A stretch of DNA of 64,000 bases from NCBI GenBank assembly GCA_900469965.1, contig UBZP01000015.1, positions 215,806 to 279,805 of the forward strand, read 5' to 3'. The notes under the pieces were generated by a model. That model was not told where the DNA came from, searched no databases, and saw only the letters and a list, made by a program, of their open reading frames with translations. Of this stretch, positions 1 to 8,761 are shown piece after piece. The position numbers and the translations under genes are program-made. This DNA is from Hyphomicrobiales bacterium (GTDB lineage Bacteria; Pseudomonadota; Alphaproteobacteria; Rhizobiales; Rhizobiaceae). Position 1 is the first letter of the stretch, and each line of letters begins with the position of its first letter.

Positions 1-76
1 CAGGCGGATGAGGGGCAGAGGCGGCGGACGACGGCGCCCGTCGCTCGTCATCCGGATCGTGGTTGGCGCGTCCCCG

Positions 77-1918
77 TCACGTTCCGTGACTGAAGGGCGC
101 CGTGGCTGCCTCCAGCCACGTGCGCACCGTCGGATCCTCGATCAGCGGCATCAGCTTTTCGCGCGTCTGCGCGTGATACTCGTCGACCCAGTGCAGTTCC
201 TCGCGGGTCAGAAGCTCGGTGACGATCAGCCGCTTGTCGAGCGGGCAGAAGGTCAGGGTCTCGAAGGACAGCATGTCGCGGTCGCCGCCTTCGACGGGTG
301 CTGCCGGCAGCACGTGGATCAGGTTCTCGATGCGGATGCCGAAGCTGCCGGCGCGATAGTAGCCCGGCTCGTTGGAGAGGATCATGCCGGGCAGAAGCTC
401 CTGCGTCGCCAGCCGCGCGATGCGCTGCGGGCCCTCGTGCACGGAGAGATAGGAGCCGACGCCGTGGCCGGTGCCGTGGGCATAGTCGGCCCCGGCCTTC
501 CACAGCGCCACGCGGGCGAGCGGGTCGAGGTCGCAGCCGCGGCTGCCCTTCGGGAAGCGCGCCGTGCTGATCGCGATCATGCCCTTCAGCACCAGCGTGA
601 AGAAGCGCTTCTGCTCGTCCGGCACGTCGCCGACCGCCACCGTGCGGGTGATGTCGGTGGTGCCGTTGATGTACTGCGCGCCGGAATCGATCAGAAACAG
701 CGTGCCGTCCTCGAGCGGCGCGTCGGTCTCGGTGGTCACGCGATAGTGGATGACGGCGCCGTGCGCGCCGGCGCCGCTGATCGTGTCGAAGGAGACGTCC
801 TTCAGCGGGTTCTGCATGCGCTCGCCGACGGCGGCGCGGCAGGCCTCGAGCTTCTTCGTCACGGCGATTTCCGTCAGCGTGCCCGGTTTGGCGGCATCGA
901 GCCAGGCCAGGAACTCGACCATGGCGGCGCCGTCCTGCAGGTGCGCCTTGGCGGAACCGGCGAGTTCCACGTCGTTCTTGCAGGCGCGGGGCAGGCGGGC
1001 GGGGTCGGCGCCTTCCACGACGGTCCCGCCGGCCTGGCGGATCGCCTCGGCGAGCGCGAACGGCGCCTGGTCGGGGTCGAGCATGATGCGCTTGCCCTCG
1101 CGTGACAGGGCGGCGATGCGGGCGGCAAACTCGGAGGGCGGCGTGAAATCGGCGAGCTGGGTGAGGTAGGCCTCCTCCTCGATGCCGGTCTTGCGCTTGT
1201 CGATGAAGATCTCGGCCTTGCCGTCCGCATGCAGGATGGCGCGCGCGAGCGGGTGGGGCGTGTGCGGCACGTCGCTGCCGCGGATGTTGAAGAGCCAGGC
1301 GATGGTCGAGGGATCGGTGACGGCGAGCGCGTCGGCGCCGGCTTCCGCCACCTTGGCCGCCATCTCGGCGATCTTGTCCTTCGCCAGCTTGCCGGAAAAC
1401 TCGAGCGGCTGGATCTTCACCCGGCCGAGCGGCTCGGCGGGACGATCGGTCCAGAGGCGGTCGAGCGGGTTGTGGTCGAGCAGCACGAGGCTGCCGCCGA
1501 CCTTCTCCAGCGCCTTTTCGAGCCTGCGCACCTCGCCGCCGGTGTGCAGCCAGGGATCGATGCCGAGGCGGAAGCCCTTCGAGGCGTGCTTCGGGATCCA
1601 CAGGTGCGGCGGCTCGCCGACCAGGTCGCCCCCCTTGAAGACGCTGCCGTCGACCTGTTCGGCAAGCTGCGTCACATAGCGGCCGTCGACGAACACGATC
1701 GCCTCGCCGCGGGTGACGAGGACGATGCCGGCCGAGCCGGTGAAGCCCGTCAGCCAGGCCAGCCGCTCGGCGCACTTCGGCACGTATTCGCCCTGGAACT
1801 CGTCGGCGCGCGGCACGAGGAAGCCGTCGATGCCGAGGCCGTCGAACGTGGCGCGCAGCGCGTCGGTGCGTTCGCGGCCGAATTGCGGGGTGGAGGTGAC
1901 GTCGAAACTCTGGAACAT
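77..1918 (-). CDS. pepP: Xaa-Pro aminopeptidase (aminopeptidase P, M24 family)
   Basis: Removes N-terminal residues that precede proline; a cytosolic dinuclear-metal peptidase. The 613-residue product matches the long, three-domain form of aminopeptidase P: two creatinase-like N-terminal domains (starting MFQSFDVTSTPQFG, with the motif GFLVPRADEFQGEYVP) and a C-terminal pita-bread catalytic domain. Metal-ligand segments are visible: FLIDSGAQYINGTTDITRT (two Asp), GTGHGVGSYLSVHEGP (His) and LSNEPGYY (Glu), followed by a late IRIENL Glu. The start is the ATG just before the conserved N-terminus. It is a single gene, divergent from the permease at 2125. Function call is secure; the physiological substrate is not inferable. 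Confidence 0.95.
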   Translation of the reverse strand: MFQSFDVTSTPQFGRERTDALRATFDGLGIDGFLVPRADEFQGEYVPKCAERLAWLTGFTGSAGIVLVTRGEAIVFVDGRYVTQLAEQVDGSVFKGGDLVGEPPHLWIPKHASKGFRLGIDPWLHTGGEVRRLEKALEKVGGSLVLLDHNPLDRLWTDRPAEPLGRVKIQPLEFSGKLAKDKIAEMAAKVAEAGADALAVTDPSTIAWLFNIRGSDVPHTPHPLARAILHADGKAEIFIDKRKTGIEEEAYLTQLADFTPPSEFAARIAALSREGKRIMLDPDQAPFALAEAIRQAGGTVVEGADPARLPRACKNDVELAGSAKAHLQDGAAMVEFLAWLDAAKPGTLTEIAVTKKLEACRAAVGERMQNPLKDVSFDTISGAGAHGAVIHYRVTTETDAPLEDGTLFLIDSGAQYINGTTDITRTVAVGDVPDEQKRFFTLVLKGMIAISTARFPKGSRGCDLDPLARVALWKAGADYAHGTGHGVGSYLSVHEGPQRIARLATQELLPGMILSNEPGYYRAGSFGIRIENLIHVLPAAPVEGGDRDMLSFETLTFCPLDKRLIVTELLTREELHWVDEYHAQTREKLMPLIEDPTVRTWLEAATAPFSHGT

Positions 1919-2124
1919 GGCTTTGCTACCGGACGGTTTGGGATTCGGGCCGGGACTCTAACCCATTGCCGCCGAAAACCCAGCCGAATTTCCGAGTTGC
2001 GGGGTCAATTCCGCGCCTCGTGGCTTCGGGAGAGGGCGGTGCCAAGCGTTCCTGCGGTCCGCATGCCGGGTTGTGGAGGAGCCGGCACCTGTGCAACGGG
2101 GAGGAACTGTGGCACGATCCGGCC

Positions 2125-3105
2125 ATGGCGATCCATGTCCTGGCGGTACATCGCGATGCAGGCGGGACGGAACCGGCGGCGGGCGGCACGCTTGCGGCCG
2201 CCTATTCCGTCGCGGTCGTCTGCTGGCTGCTGTCGGCCGGCGTCTACATCGCAGCGAAATGGGTCTCCGCCGAGATGCCGCCCTGGGCGCTCTGCTTCTG
2301 GCGGGTGCTGATCGCCTTTGCGATCCTCTTGCCAATCGTGCGCGGCCACCGCGCCGACATGGTGGCGCTGGTGCAGGCGCGCGGTCTCGAACTCCTGGTC
2401 ATCGGCGGCACGGGGCTCGCAGTCTGCCAGGGCCTGATCTTCGTCGGCCTCGAACATGCCGACGCCACGACCGCCGGCATCATCATCGCGCTCATCCCGA
2501 TCCTCACCATGATTCTTGCCCGGGTGATCCTGGCCGAGCCGATGGGGCGCTGGCAGGTGATCGGATCGATCCTGGCCTTTTTCGGGATCGCGGTCATCAT
2601 CCTGAAGGGCAGCCCCGCGGCGCTGATGGGGCTCGACTTCAATGCCGGCGAGCTATGGATCGTCGCCGGTGCGTTCTGCTTCAGCCTCTATACGGTCCTG
2701 CTTCGCCGGGCGAAATTCGAGCTCGACCGGCTGGCGCTGCTCGTGCTTCTGCTCGGCGCAGCGGTGATCACGGCGCTGCCGTTCTACCTCTATGAACTGG
2801 CGGCTGACGAACGCACGACGCTGAATGCCAGCGGGCTCGTGGCGCTCGCCTATGTGGCGATCCCCGGCGGCGCGCTGATGTACTATCTCTTCAACCGGAG
2901 CATCGAGACGCTGGGCGCCAGCCGGGCAGGGATGTTCCTCTACATCCAGACGATCTTCATCGCCGTGCTCGCCTATTTCATCCTCGGGGAGCAGTTGCAC
3001 CTCTATCATCTGGAAGGGGCGGCGCTCATCATCGCCGGCCTGCTCCTGATCCTCCTGCTCAAGCCGAAAGGCGAGGCCGCGGCAGAGAAGGCGTCTGCGA
3101 GCTGA
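2125..3105 (+). CDS. EamA/DMT-family permease
   Basis: Ten-helix drug/metabolite transporter (about 326 residues) made of two EamA repeats; the hydrophobic segments run almost continuously from SVAVVCWLLSAGVYIAAKW to the C-terminal ALIIAGLLLILLL. Substrate is unknown; family members export amino acids, nucleotides or drugs across the inner membrane. The reading frame stays open for 53 more codons upstream, but that part has no membrane or domain character, so the ATG at 2125 was chosen; its Shine-Dalgarno (GGGGAGGAA) is unusually distant, so the start is uncertain. It ends in a lysine/alanine-rich tail (KPKGEAAAEKASAS). No operon partner; the sRNA follows downstream. Confidence 0.88.
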   Translation: MAIHVLAVHRDAGGTEPAAGGTLAAAYSVAVVCWLLSAGVYIAAKWVSAEMPPWALCFWRVLIAFAILLPIVRGHRADMVALVQARGLELLVIGGTGLAVCQGLIFVGLEHADATTAGIIIALIPILTMILARVILAEPMGRWQVIGSILAFFGIAVIILKGSPAALMGLDFNAGELWIVAGAFCFSLYTVLLRRAKFELDRLALLVLLLGAAVITALPFYLYELAADERTTLNASGLVALAYVAIPGGALMYYLFNRSIETLGASRAGMFLYIQTIFIAVLAYFILGEQLHLYHLEGAALIIAGLLLILLLKPKGEAAAEKASAS

Positions 3106-3321
3106 GGCGCCATGGGGGGGGCGCGTGGGGAAGGCTTGCAGAAGTCGGAGACTTGCGGTGAGCCAGCATGCGTTGGACGCATGGCTCCCATGTTCAAAAT
3201 TCGCTGTTGTCTTTTTTCGTTTCGGCTATAAGACGCGCATCGAAGCGAACGCGAAAGCGATCGAAGCGAAAGTAAAACGAAAGATTTCGCCGCAGGGCGA
3301 TCCAGCTAGGTGCTTCGGACA

Positions 3322-3462
3322 CAATCCCGTCCGGTCACTCCTCCTCCCTCCTCCGGGTGGGCGTTCGGAGCACGTAGAGTCCGCTAGAGCATCCTCCTCC
3401 CAGCTCGCGGACAGGCCGGGAAACCGGTCCACAGGCGGTGCCTCCGGCACCGCCTTTTCTCT
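3322..3462 (+). ncRNA. Candidate anti-Shine-Dalgarno sRNA of the alpha-r14 (NfeR1) type
   Basis: Three stem-loops followed by a terminator. Hairpin I: CCCGTCCGG (3326-3334) pairs over nine positions, two of them G-U, with CCGGGTGGG (3353-3361), leaving an 18-base loop. Hairpin II: GTCCGC (3379-3384) and GAGC (3387-3390) pair with GCTC (3403-3406) and GCGGAC (3407-3412). Both loops display CCTCCTCCC (3340-3348 and 3393-3401), the complement of a ribosome binding site. A third small hairpin (GGCCGG-GAAA-CCGGTC) precedes the terminator. Loop-exposed CCUCCUCCC and three hairpins are, from memory, the hallmark of the rhizobial alpha-r14/NfeR1 family, which represses translation of transport mRNAs. 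The 5' end is estimated; no good promoter was identified just upstream. Confidence 0.8.
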
Positions 3463-3465
3463 TTC
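3434..3465 (+). terminator. Rho-independent terminator of the sRNA
   Basis: Perfect nine-base-pair stem GGCGGTGCC (3434-3442) and GGCACCGCC (3446-3454), three-base loop, followed by a T-rich tract TTTTCTCTTTCTT. Confidence 0.88.
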
Positions 3466-3532
3466 TTGAGACCTTTTCGGTCATGCCTCCCGGTCGCATC
3501 CCTGCGCGGCCGGGAGGTATTCTGTCAGGAAA

Positions 3533-4411
3533 TCAGGGACGGTCGAGGTGGATCGTGACCCAGCCGTTGCGCCAGATGGTGCGCACGTGGCGCAGGCCGG
3601 CGCCGGAATAGGCGGCGATCACCTTCCAGCGCTGGTTGGCGAGGATGCCGGACAAGACGACCTGGCCGCCGGGGGCGAGGTGAGCGGCCAGCTGCGGTGC
3701 CATGCGCATCAGCGGGCGGGCCAGGATGTTGGCGATGATCAGGTCGAAGGGGCCATGGCGGCGGAAGGCCGTGTGGTGGAAGCCGGTCGCCGTTTCCAGC
3801 ACGATGCCGCTGGCGATGCCGTTCTTGCGCACGTTCTCGCGGGCGACCCTGGTGGCGATCGGGTCGATGTCGGTGGCCAGCACCGGAATGGGCGCGAGCT
3901 TGCGGGCGGCGATGGCGAGCACGCCGCTGCCGGTGCCGAGATCGAGCGCGGAGCGGATCTTCCGCGTGCGCATCACCCGCTCGATCACTTCGAGGCAGCC
4001 GGCGGTCGTGCCGTGATGACCGGTGCCGAAGGCCTGCCCGGCGTCGATCTCGATTGCGATCTCGCCCGGGCGTGCGGTGTCACGATCATGCGAGCCGTGG
4101 ACGACGAAGCGCCCGGCCCGCACCGGCTGCAGACCCTCCAGCGACTTGGCGATCCAGTCGACGTCGGGAATGTCCTCGCGCTCGATCCTGGCTGCGGGGA
4201 AGGCGGGTTTCACCAGTGCCGCGAACCGCGCCCGCATCTCCTCTTCCTCGTCGGCCATCAGGTACAGCGAGGCCTCCCAGATGTCGCGCTTCTCGTCGAT
4301 CTCCATGGTGGCGATCGCGTAGCCCTCCTCCTCGAAGGCGTCGGTCATCAGCGACAGGATCGCTTCGGCGTTCTTTTCGGTCGTGGTGATGAAAAGGCGG
4401 ATCTCGCTCAA
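3533..4411 (-). CDS. prmA: Ribosomal protein L11 methyltransferase
   Basis: S-adenosylmethionine-dependent methyltransferase that trimethylates ribosomal protein L11. The 292-residue product has an N-terminal substrate-recognition region (SEIRLFITTTEKNAEAIL) and a Rossmann methyltransferase domain with motif I ALDLGTGSGVLAIAA and the motif LIIANILARPL (post-II NxLxxPL type). The frame is open for another 45 codons upstream, but the conserved family N-terminus begins at a TTG codon (4409-4411 on the opposite strand) preceded by AGGAAAA, so TTG is the likely start. It lies downstream of the flavin monooxygenase at 4543, same strand, with a gap of about 130 bases. Confidence 0.92.
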   Translation of the reverse strand: MSEIRLFITTTEKNAEAILSLMTDAFEEEGYAIATMEIDEKRDIWEASLYLMADEEEEMRARFAALVKPAFPAARIEREDIPDVDWIAKSLEGLQPVRAGRFVVHGSHDRDTARPGEIAIEIDAGQAFGTGHHGTTAGCLEVIERVMRTRKIRSALDLGTGSGVLAIAARKLAPIPVLATDIDPIATRVARENVRKNGIASGIVLETATGFHHTAFRRHGPFDLIIANILARPLMRMAPQLAAHLAPGGQVVLSGILANQRWKVIAAYSGAGLRHVRTIWRNGWVTIHLDRP

Positions 4412-4542
4412 GGTCTCGGTTTTCCTGCTTGCCGGCCGGACGGCATGCCCTGGCCATTTCCCGTGCCGGATCGTGCGGCGGCAAACGCGCCGCCATCCGG
4501 CCCGCGGCGCAGTAGCACGTTCGGCGCCTGCCGCAAAGCGCA

Positions 4543-5673
4543 TCACTGCGGGGCGGCGAGCCAGGGCGGGTGTGGAGTGTCCATGCCGGCGATCCGGCGG
4601 ACGAGCGCCCTCTCTGCAAAGGGGAGGTGGGCCATCAGCGGCAGGATCCGGTTTCGCAACGCCAGCGACGCCGGCTGGTCCATCGTCGCCATCGCGGTCA
4701 GCATGCGCGTCTGGCGGAGCACGCCGCGCACTGCTGGCAGCCGCAGCTTCGAGTATTCCGCCTCGCGGCCCTCGGCGATCAGCCAGGCGAGCCAGCAGGC
4801 ATCCTCGATGCCGAGGTTCATCCCGCGGGCGCCGATCGGCGAATGGATGTGGGCGGCGTCGCCGGCGAGGTAGACGCGGCCCTCCGACATCGCCTCGACG
4901 TGGCGGAAGCTGACGGTGAATTGCGAGCGCCAGCGCTGCTCGCCGTTCGGGCGCGGATGGACGATGCGGTCTTCGTAGTCCGGGAGCGTGGAGATGTAGC
5001 GCAACACGTTGGCGCGGACCGGGATGCAGGCCAGTACGCCGGGATTGAAGAACTGCACCCGTCCATGCGTGGCGTCGACCGGGGCGTCATAGGCATAGTC
5101 GGCGAGGAAGAACAGGTTGTCGAGCGCGTCGCCCGGAAAGCCGAAGCCGCAGGCCTTGCGCACCATGGAATGGGCGCCGTCGGCGCCGACGAGGATCGTC
5201 GGCCTGACGGTTTCGCCGCTGTCGTCGTTGCGCACCAGCGTCACCTCGGGCGCATCGGGCGTGCCGTCGACGCCGTTGACCCTGGTATGCCATTCCGGTT
5301 CGATCTCGAATGCCCGCAGCCGCTCCAGAAGCAGGCGCTCGGTGACGCCTTGCGGCAGGATGCTGAGCGCCGGCCCCGGTCCGCGGAACCGGTCGGTGCG
5401 GATCCGCAGCAGCGGTGCGCCGAGCGAGGAAAGCTGGAGACCCTCGATCGGCAGCGCCTGGGCGCGGATGTCGCCGGCGACGCCGGAGGGGCCGAGCAGC
5501 ATCAGGGTGCGGGCGTTGACGCCGAGCGCCCGGCTTTCGTTCTCGGCCACCGGGCCATCGGTCTCTGCGACGATCCGCGGCCTGATGCCGCGACGGGCCA
5601 GTTCGAGCGCCAGCGCCAGTCCCACGGGTCCCGCGCCGGCGATGAGGATCGAGGTGTCGGCGCGTAAAACCAT
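4543..5673 (-). CDS. FAD-dependent monooxygenase (PHBH/UbiH-like)
   Basis: Flavoprotein aromatic hydroxylase of group A, 376 residues. The N-terminal dinucleotide-binding motif ILIAGAGPVGLALALELARRG binds FAD. The internal VGADGAHSMVRK segment is the family DG motif, and the C-terminal GRVYLAGDAAHIHSPIGARG is the GD motif contacting the ribityl chain. Such enzymes use NAD(P)H and O2 to hydroxylate phenolic substrates; the substrate cannot be read from sequence. It lies 12 bases downstream of the SCO1-type gene on the same strand, so they may be cotranscribed. It is shorter than phenol-hydroxylase types and lacks their C-terminal thioredoxin-like domain. Confidence 0.87.
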   Translation of the reverse strand: MVLRADTSILIAGAGPVGLALALELARRGIRPRIVAETDGPVAENESRALGVNARTLMLLGPSGVAGDIRAQALPIEGLQLSSLGAPLLRIRTDRFRGPGPALSILPQGVTERLLLERLRAFEIEPEWHTRVNGVDGTPDAPEVTLVRNDDSGETVRPTILVGADGAHSMVRKACGFGFPGDALDNLFFLADYAYDAPVDATHGRVQFFNPGVLACIPVRANVLRYISTLPDYEDRIVHPRPNGEQRWRSQFTVSFRHVEAMSEGRVYLAGDAAHIHSPIGARGMNLGIEDACWLAWLIAEGREAEYSKLRLPAVRGVLRQTRMLTAMATMDQPASLALRNRILPLMAHLPFAERALVRRIAGMDTPHPPWLAAPQ

Positions 5674-5685
5674 GGACGGAGGTTC

Positions 5686-6285
5686 CTATCCCTTGATGAG
5701 GTTCTCCAGCTTTTGTACGGCAACATCGGGGTTCTCGCCATAGGCTATGGTGCCCCGGAACCGGCCGTCGCTGTCGAGCAGGAAGACGGAGGCCGTGTGG
5801 TCCATGGTGTATTCGCCGTCCGGCTGGCTTTCGTCGACCGGAACCTTGCGGGCGTAGACGCGGAAGCCCTTGACCATGTCCATCACCTTGTCGGCCGGAC
5901 CGGAAATGCCGGTGACGCGCTTGGAAACGTTGGAAACATAGGCGCCGAGGACCTCCGGCGTGTCGCGTTCCGGATCGACCGTGATGAAATAGGCCTGCAT
6001 CTTCGAGCCGTCCGGATCGGTCTTGGCGAGCCAGCCGTCGAGCTCGAACAGCGTGGTCGGGCACACTTCCGGGCAATGGGTGAAGCCGAAGAACAGCGCG
6101 GTCGGCTTGCCGGTGAACGCCTTCTCGGTGATGGGGCTGCCGTCCTGCGCCACCAGGCTGAAGGGGACGCCGAAGGGGCCTTCGGCCAGCTGGTCGTCGG
6201 TTCGCGTCATCTCCAGCGTCAGCCAGCCAAGCAGGCCGGCGAGGAGGGCAATGGCGATCCAGAGGATGGTGCGTACGGTCTTCAT
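5686..6285 (-). CDS. SCO1/SenC-type copper chaperone, membrane anchored
   Basis: Thioredoxin-fold protein (199 residues) delivering copper to the CuA site of cytochrome c oxidase, or acting as a periplasmic thiol reductant. The copper-binding CxxxC is visible as FTHCPEVCPTTLF near residues 69-73, and the distal histidine lies in MDHTASVFLLD. The start at MKTVRTILWIAIALLAGLLG gives one N-terminal membrane anchor; open sequence further upstream lacks domain character. The small membrane ORF at 6421 lies just upstream on the same strand and the monooxygenase just downstream. Confidence 0.93.
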   Translation of the reverse strand: MKTVRTILWIAIALLAGLLGWLTLEMTRTDDQLAEGPFGVPFSLVAQDGSPITEKAFTGKPTALFFGFTHCPEVCPTTLFELDGWLAKTDPDGSKMQAYFITVDPERDTPEVLGAYVSNVSKRVTGISGPADKVMDMVKGFRVYARKVPVDESQPDGEYTMDHTASVFLLDSDGRFRGTIAYGENPDVAVQKLENLIKG

Positions 6286-6420
6286 GGGCAATCCGTCATC
6301 GGCAGGTCGGCCGCGGCGCGGCCGTTGAAACCGCTTCTTAGTCCGTCCTGGCGCCCTGGGCAAATGTACCTTTTGCCGCAAGCAGGCGCGGCCAGGGACG
6401 GCCCTGTCGGCCCGGCGCCG

Positions 6421-6579
6421 TCAGAAGCACCAGGACAGCCCGGTTTCGGCCATGGAGAGGAAGATCGACGAGCCATGCTCGAGCCAGCCGGCGAAGGCCA
6501 GTGTGGAGAGCGTGACAAGCACGGCCGCCCCGGAAGAGAGGAGGACGACGGCGCGGAGAGTGTGGCGGGCAGGTGTCAT
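6421..6579 (-). CDS. Small single-pass membrane protein (52 aa)
   Basis: An ATG at 6579 opens a 52-codon frame beginning MTPARHTLRAVVLLSSGAAV and ending AETGLSWCF. It has one hydrophobic segment (about residues 10-31) after a short basic N-terminus, so it should sit in the inner membrane with its N-terminus inside. It is on the same strand as the SCO1-type gene, 135 bases upstream of it. I do not recognise a named family; the clean hydropathy and the position suggest a genuine small protein, possibly linked to oxidase assembly (inference only). Confidence 0.55.
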   Translation of the reverse strand: MTPARHTLRAVVLLSSGAAVLVTLSTLAFAGWLEHGSSIFLSMAETGLSWCF

Positions 6580-6841
6580 GGTCGCATTCTAGCGCAGGTG
6601 CGGCCCGACCGGAATGGGTGACGCCGCCAGACCTTGCCGCGGTCGGGCGGGAGCGGGCCGCAATGCCGCGCGATGTGCCGATCCCGAACGTTCACATGGA
6701 TTCTTAGCGTTTGCTTAATCTGTCTCTGCAAAGCTTGCGAAAGCGTATGGGCCGTCCTGGCCTCTCGGGCATGAGGTCCGCCGGCCGCACAGGCCTTGAG
6801 CGCAGTTGCGATCCCTCGGCCGAATCTGGGAACTCCGATCC

Positions 6842-7306
6842 ATGTCCAACGCCATCAAGCAATCCGGCGCATACCTCGAAATCGTCTCCTTCCACCTCGG
6901 AGACCAGGAATTCTGCATCGACATCATGGCGATCCGCGAAATCCGCGGCTGGGCGCCGGTGACCCCGATGCCGCACACCCCGCCCTACGTGCTCGGCCTG
7001 ATCAATCTGCGCGGCGCGGTGATCCCGGTCATCGACATGGCCTGCCGCCTCGGCATGAAGATGACCGAGCCGTCCGAGCGTTCGGCGATCATCGTCACCG
7101 ACATCGCCGGCAAGCTCGTCGGCCTCCTCGTCGAGCAGGTCTCGGACATGATGACCATCAAGAGCGAAGACCTGCAGCCGGCGCCGGAGATCATCCCGGA
7201 AGCCCAGCGCGCCTTCTGCCGCGGCATCGTCGCCCTGGAAAAGACGATGGTCTGCTTCCTCAACCTCGACACCGTGATCGCCGACGAGCTGGCGCAGGCC
7301 GCCTGA
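6842..7306 (+). CDS. cheW: Chemotaxis coupling protein CheW
   Basis: Scaffold that couples chemoreceptors to the CheA kinase. The 154-residue product is a single CheW domain: VSFHLGDQEFCIDIMAIREI, the GLINLRGAVIPVIDM core and the AIIVTDIAGKLVGLLVEQV segment are all typical. The ATG at 6842 was chosen because the family N-terminus starts there; the frame extends 12 codons upstream without support. It is isolated from any che operon here, so it may serve an orphan receptor array or be an additional copy. A strong terminator follows. Confidence 0.95.
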   Translation: MSNAIKQSGAYLEIVSFHLGDQEFCIDIMAIREIRGWAPVTPMPHTPPYVLGLINLRGAVIPVIDMACRLGMKMTEPSERSAIIVTDIAGKLVGLLVEQVSDMMTIKSEDLQPAPEIIPEAQRAFCRGIVALEKTMVCFLNLDTVIADELAQAA

Positions 7307-7336
7307 TCGCCGAAAGCGCGGCTGCCGCCAGGCCGG

Positions 7337-7367
7337 AACCCCGGGACGGACGTCGCCGGGGTTTTTT
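7337..7367 (+). terminator. Rho-independent terminator after cheW
   Basis: AACCCCGG (7337-7344) pairs with CCGGGGTT (7356-7363), 11-base loop, followed by TTTTTT (7362-7367). Confidence 0.85.
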
Positions 7368-7495
7368 CGCGCGTGCGGCATTTTCGTCCCGCCGATCCCT
7401 GCATCCCCTTGATTCTTCGCAATGCCATGCTCCATGCTCGATCCTAGCCTGGGAGCCGATCCCGGACGATGCGACAAGGATATGGAGTGCCCATC

Positions 7496-8134
7496 ATGAA
7501 ATGCCTGCTGCTCATCGACCTTCAGTCCGGGTTCTGCCCGGGCGGGAACCTGGCCGTTCCCGGGGGCGACGAAGTCATCCCGGTGGCCAACCGGCTGATG
7601 GCGAAAGGCGGCTACGACCTGATCGTCGCCTCGCAGGACTGGCATCCCGCCGACCACGGCAGCTTCGCCTCCAGCCATCCCGGACGGGCGCCTTTCGAGA
7701 TGGGGGAACTGAAGGGCAAGCCGCAGATGCTGTGGCCGGACCACTGCGTCGAACACACGGAGGATGCCGCGCTGCATCCCGCGCTCGATGTCACGCGGAT
7801 CGACTACATCCAGAAAAAGGGCATGGACCGCGAGGTGGACAGCTATTCCGCCTTTCGCGACAACGACCGGACGGCCCATACGGGGCTTGCGGACTACCTG
7901 CGCACGCGCGGCGTGACCCAGATCGACATCGGCGGGCTGGCTACGGACTATTGCGTGCAGGCCTCCGCGATCGATGCGGTCGAGATGCTTCCCGGCGTGC
8001 GCGTGCGCTTCATCGAGGACCTGAGCCGCGGGATTGCGCCCGAGACGATCGCGGCCGCTGAGCAGGCCATGGCGGCGGCGGGTGTGGTGACCGTGACGGA
8101 GGCCGACATCCTGCGCGAGGCCCGCGAGGGGTGA
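7496..8134 (+). CDS. pncA: Nicotinamidase/pyrazinamidase
   Basis: Cysteine hydrolase converting nicotinamide to nicotinate for NAD salvage; 212 residues. The catalytic aspartate lies in CLLLIDLQSGFCPGG, the lysine in DYIQKKGMDREVDSYSAF, and the nucleophilic cysteine in GGLATDYCVQASAIDAV. Metal-binding DWHPADHGSFA is also present. The start ATG at 7496 has GGAG eight bases upstream; a second in-frame ATG at 7469 would add nine residues outside the conserved fold. Single gene between cheW and an exported protein. Confidence 0.95.
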   Translation: MKCLLLIDLQSGFCPGGNLAVPGGDEVIPVANRLMAKGGYDLIVASQDWHPADHGSFASSHPGRAPFEMGELKGKPQMLWPDHCVEHTEDAALHPALDVTRIDYIQKKGMDREVDSYSAFRDNDRTAHTGLADYLRTRGVTQIDIGGLATDYCVQASAIDAVEMLPGVRVRFIEDLSRGIAPETIAAAEQAMAAAGVVTVTEADILREAREG

Positions 8135-8215
8135 TGCCGGCCTGTGGTCGGAACAAATAGCGGCGAGCGACATTTGTCTCAGCGAAGGCGCAAGAAGCGC
8201 TGCAGGGAGACCATC

Positions 8216-8707
8216 ATGAAACCGTTCGCAACCCTTTCGTCCATTCTGCTTGCCGGCGCGATCGCCGCTCCTGCGCTTGCCGCGACGACGATCGACGGCA
8301 TGACCGTGCCGGTCCCGACCCCGCGTCCCACCATCGAGATGGCGCAGGCGTCGAATGACCCCATGAACCCGTCCGACGCCAGCGGCGGCCAGCAGGCCGG
8401 CGGGCAGGACATGGACATGATGAGCACCGGCGCCATCGCACCGACCGTATCGGGCGTCGGCGACTTCAAGGCCGTCGACATCACCAGGATCTCGGTGATG
8501 CGCGTCGACGAGGTTTCCGACGATGACACCCGCGAGCAGTACCGGCTGCTTTCCGACAGTCATGGCGCGGATGTGCGGAAGCTGCAGTCCGACATCCGCT
8601 CGAATCCGGACCTGGTCGCGGCGCTGAAAGCGCAGCAGGTCGATGTCGACAACGTGATCTCCGTCCAGCAGAACGGCGACGGCAGCGTGACCTTCATCGT
8701 CATGTAG
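8216..8707 (+). CDS. Hypothetical exported protein
   Basis: A 163-residue protein with a typical Sec signal peptide (MKPFATLSSILLAGAIAAPA, predicted cleavage after ALA near residue 22). The mature part starts with a low-complexity segment rich in Pro, Ser, Asp, Gln and Gly, then a compact C-terminal region of about 80 residues (from VDITRISVMRVDEVSDD to GSVTFIVM) that looks folded. GGGAGA precedes the ATG. I do not recognise the family. It is convergent with creA, and no operon partner is evident. Function unknown. Confidence 0.75.
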   Translation: MKPFATLSSILLAGAIAAPALAATTIDGMTVPVPTPRPTIEMAQASNDPMNPSDASGGQQAGGQDMDMMSTGAIAPTVSGVGDFKAVDITRISVMRVDEVSDDDTREQYRLLSDSHGADVRKLQSDIRSNPDLVAALKAQQVDVDNVISVQQNGDGSVTFIVM

Positions 8708-8761
8708 CTGCAGCCGACAGTCACGGAGGAGGCGGCCGCAATGGGCCCGGAGCGATCCGGC

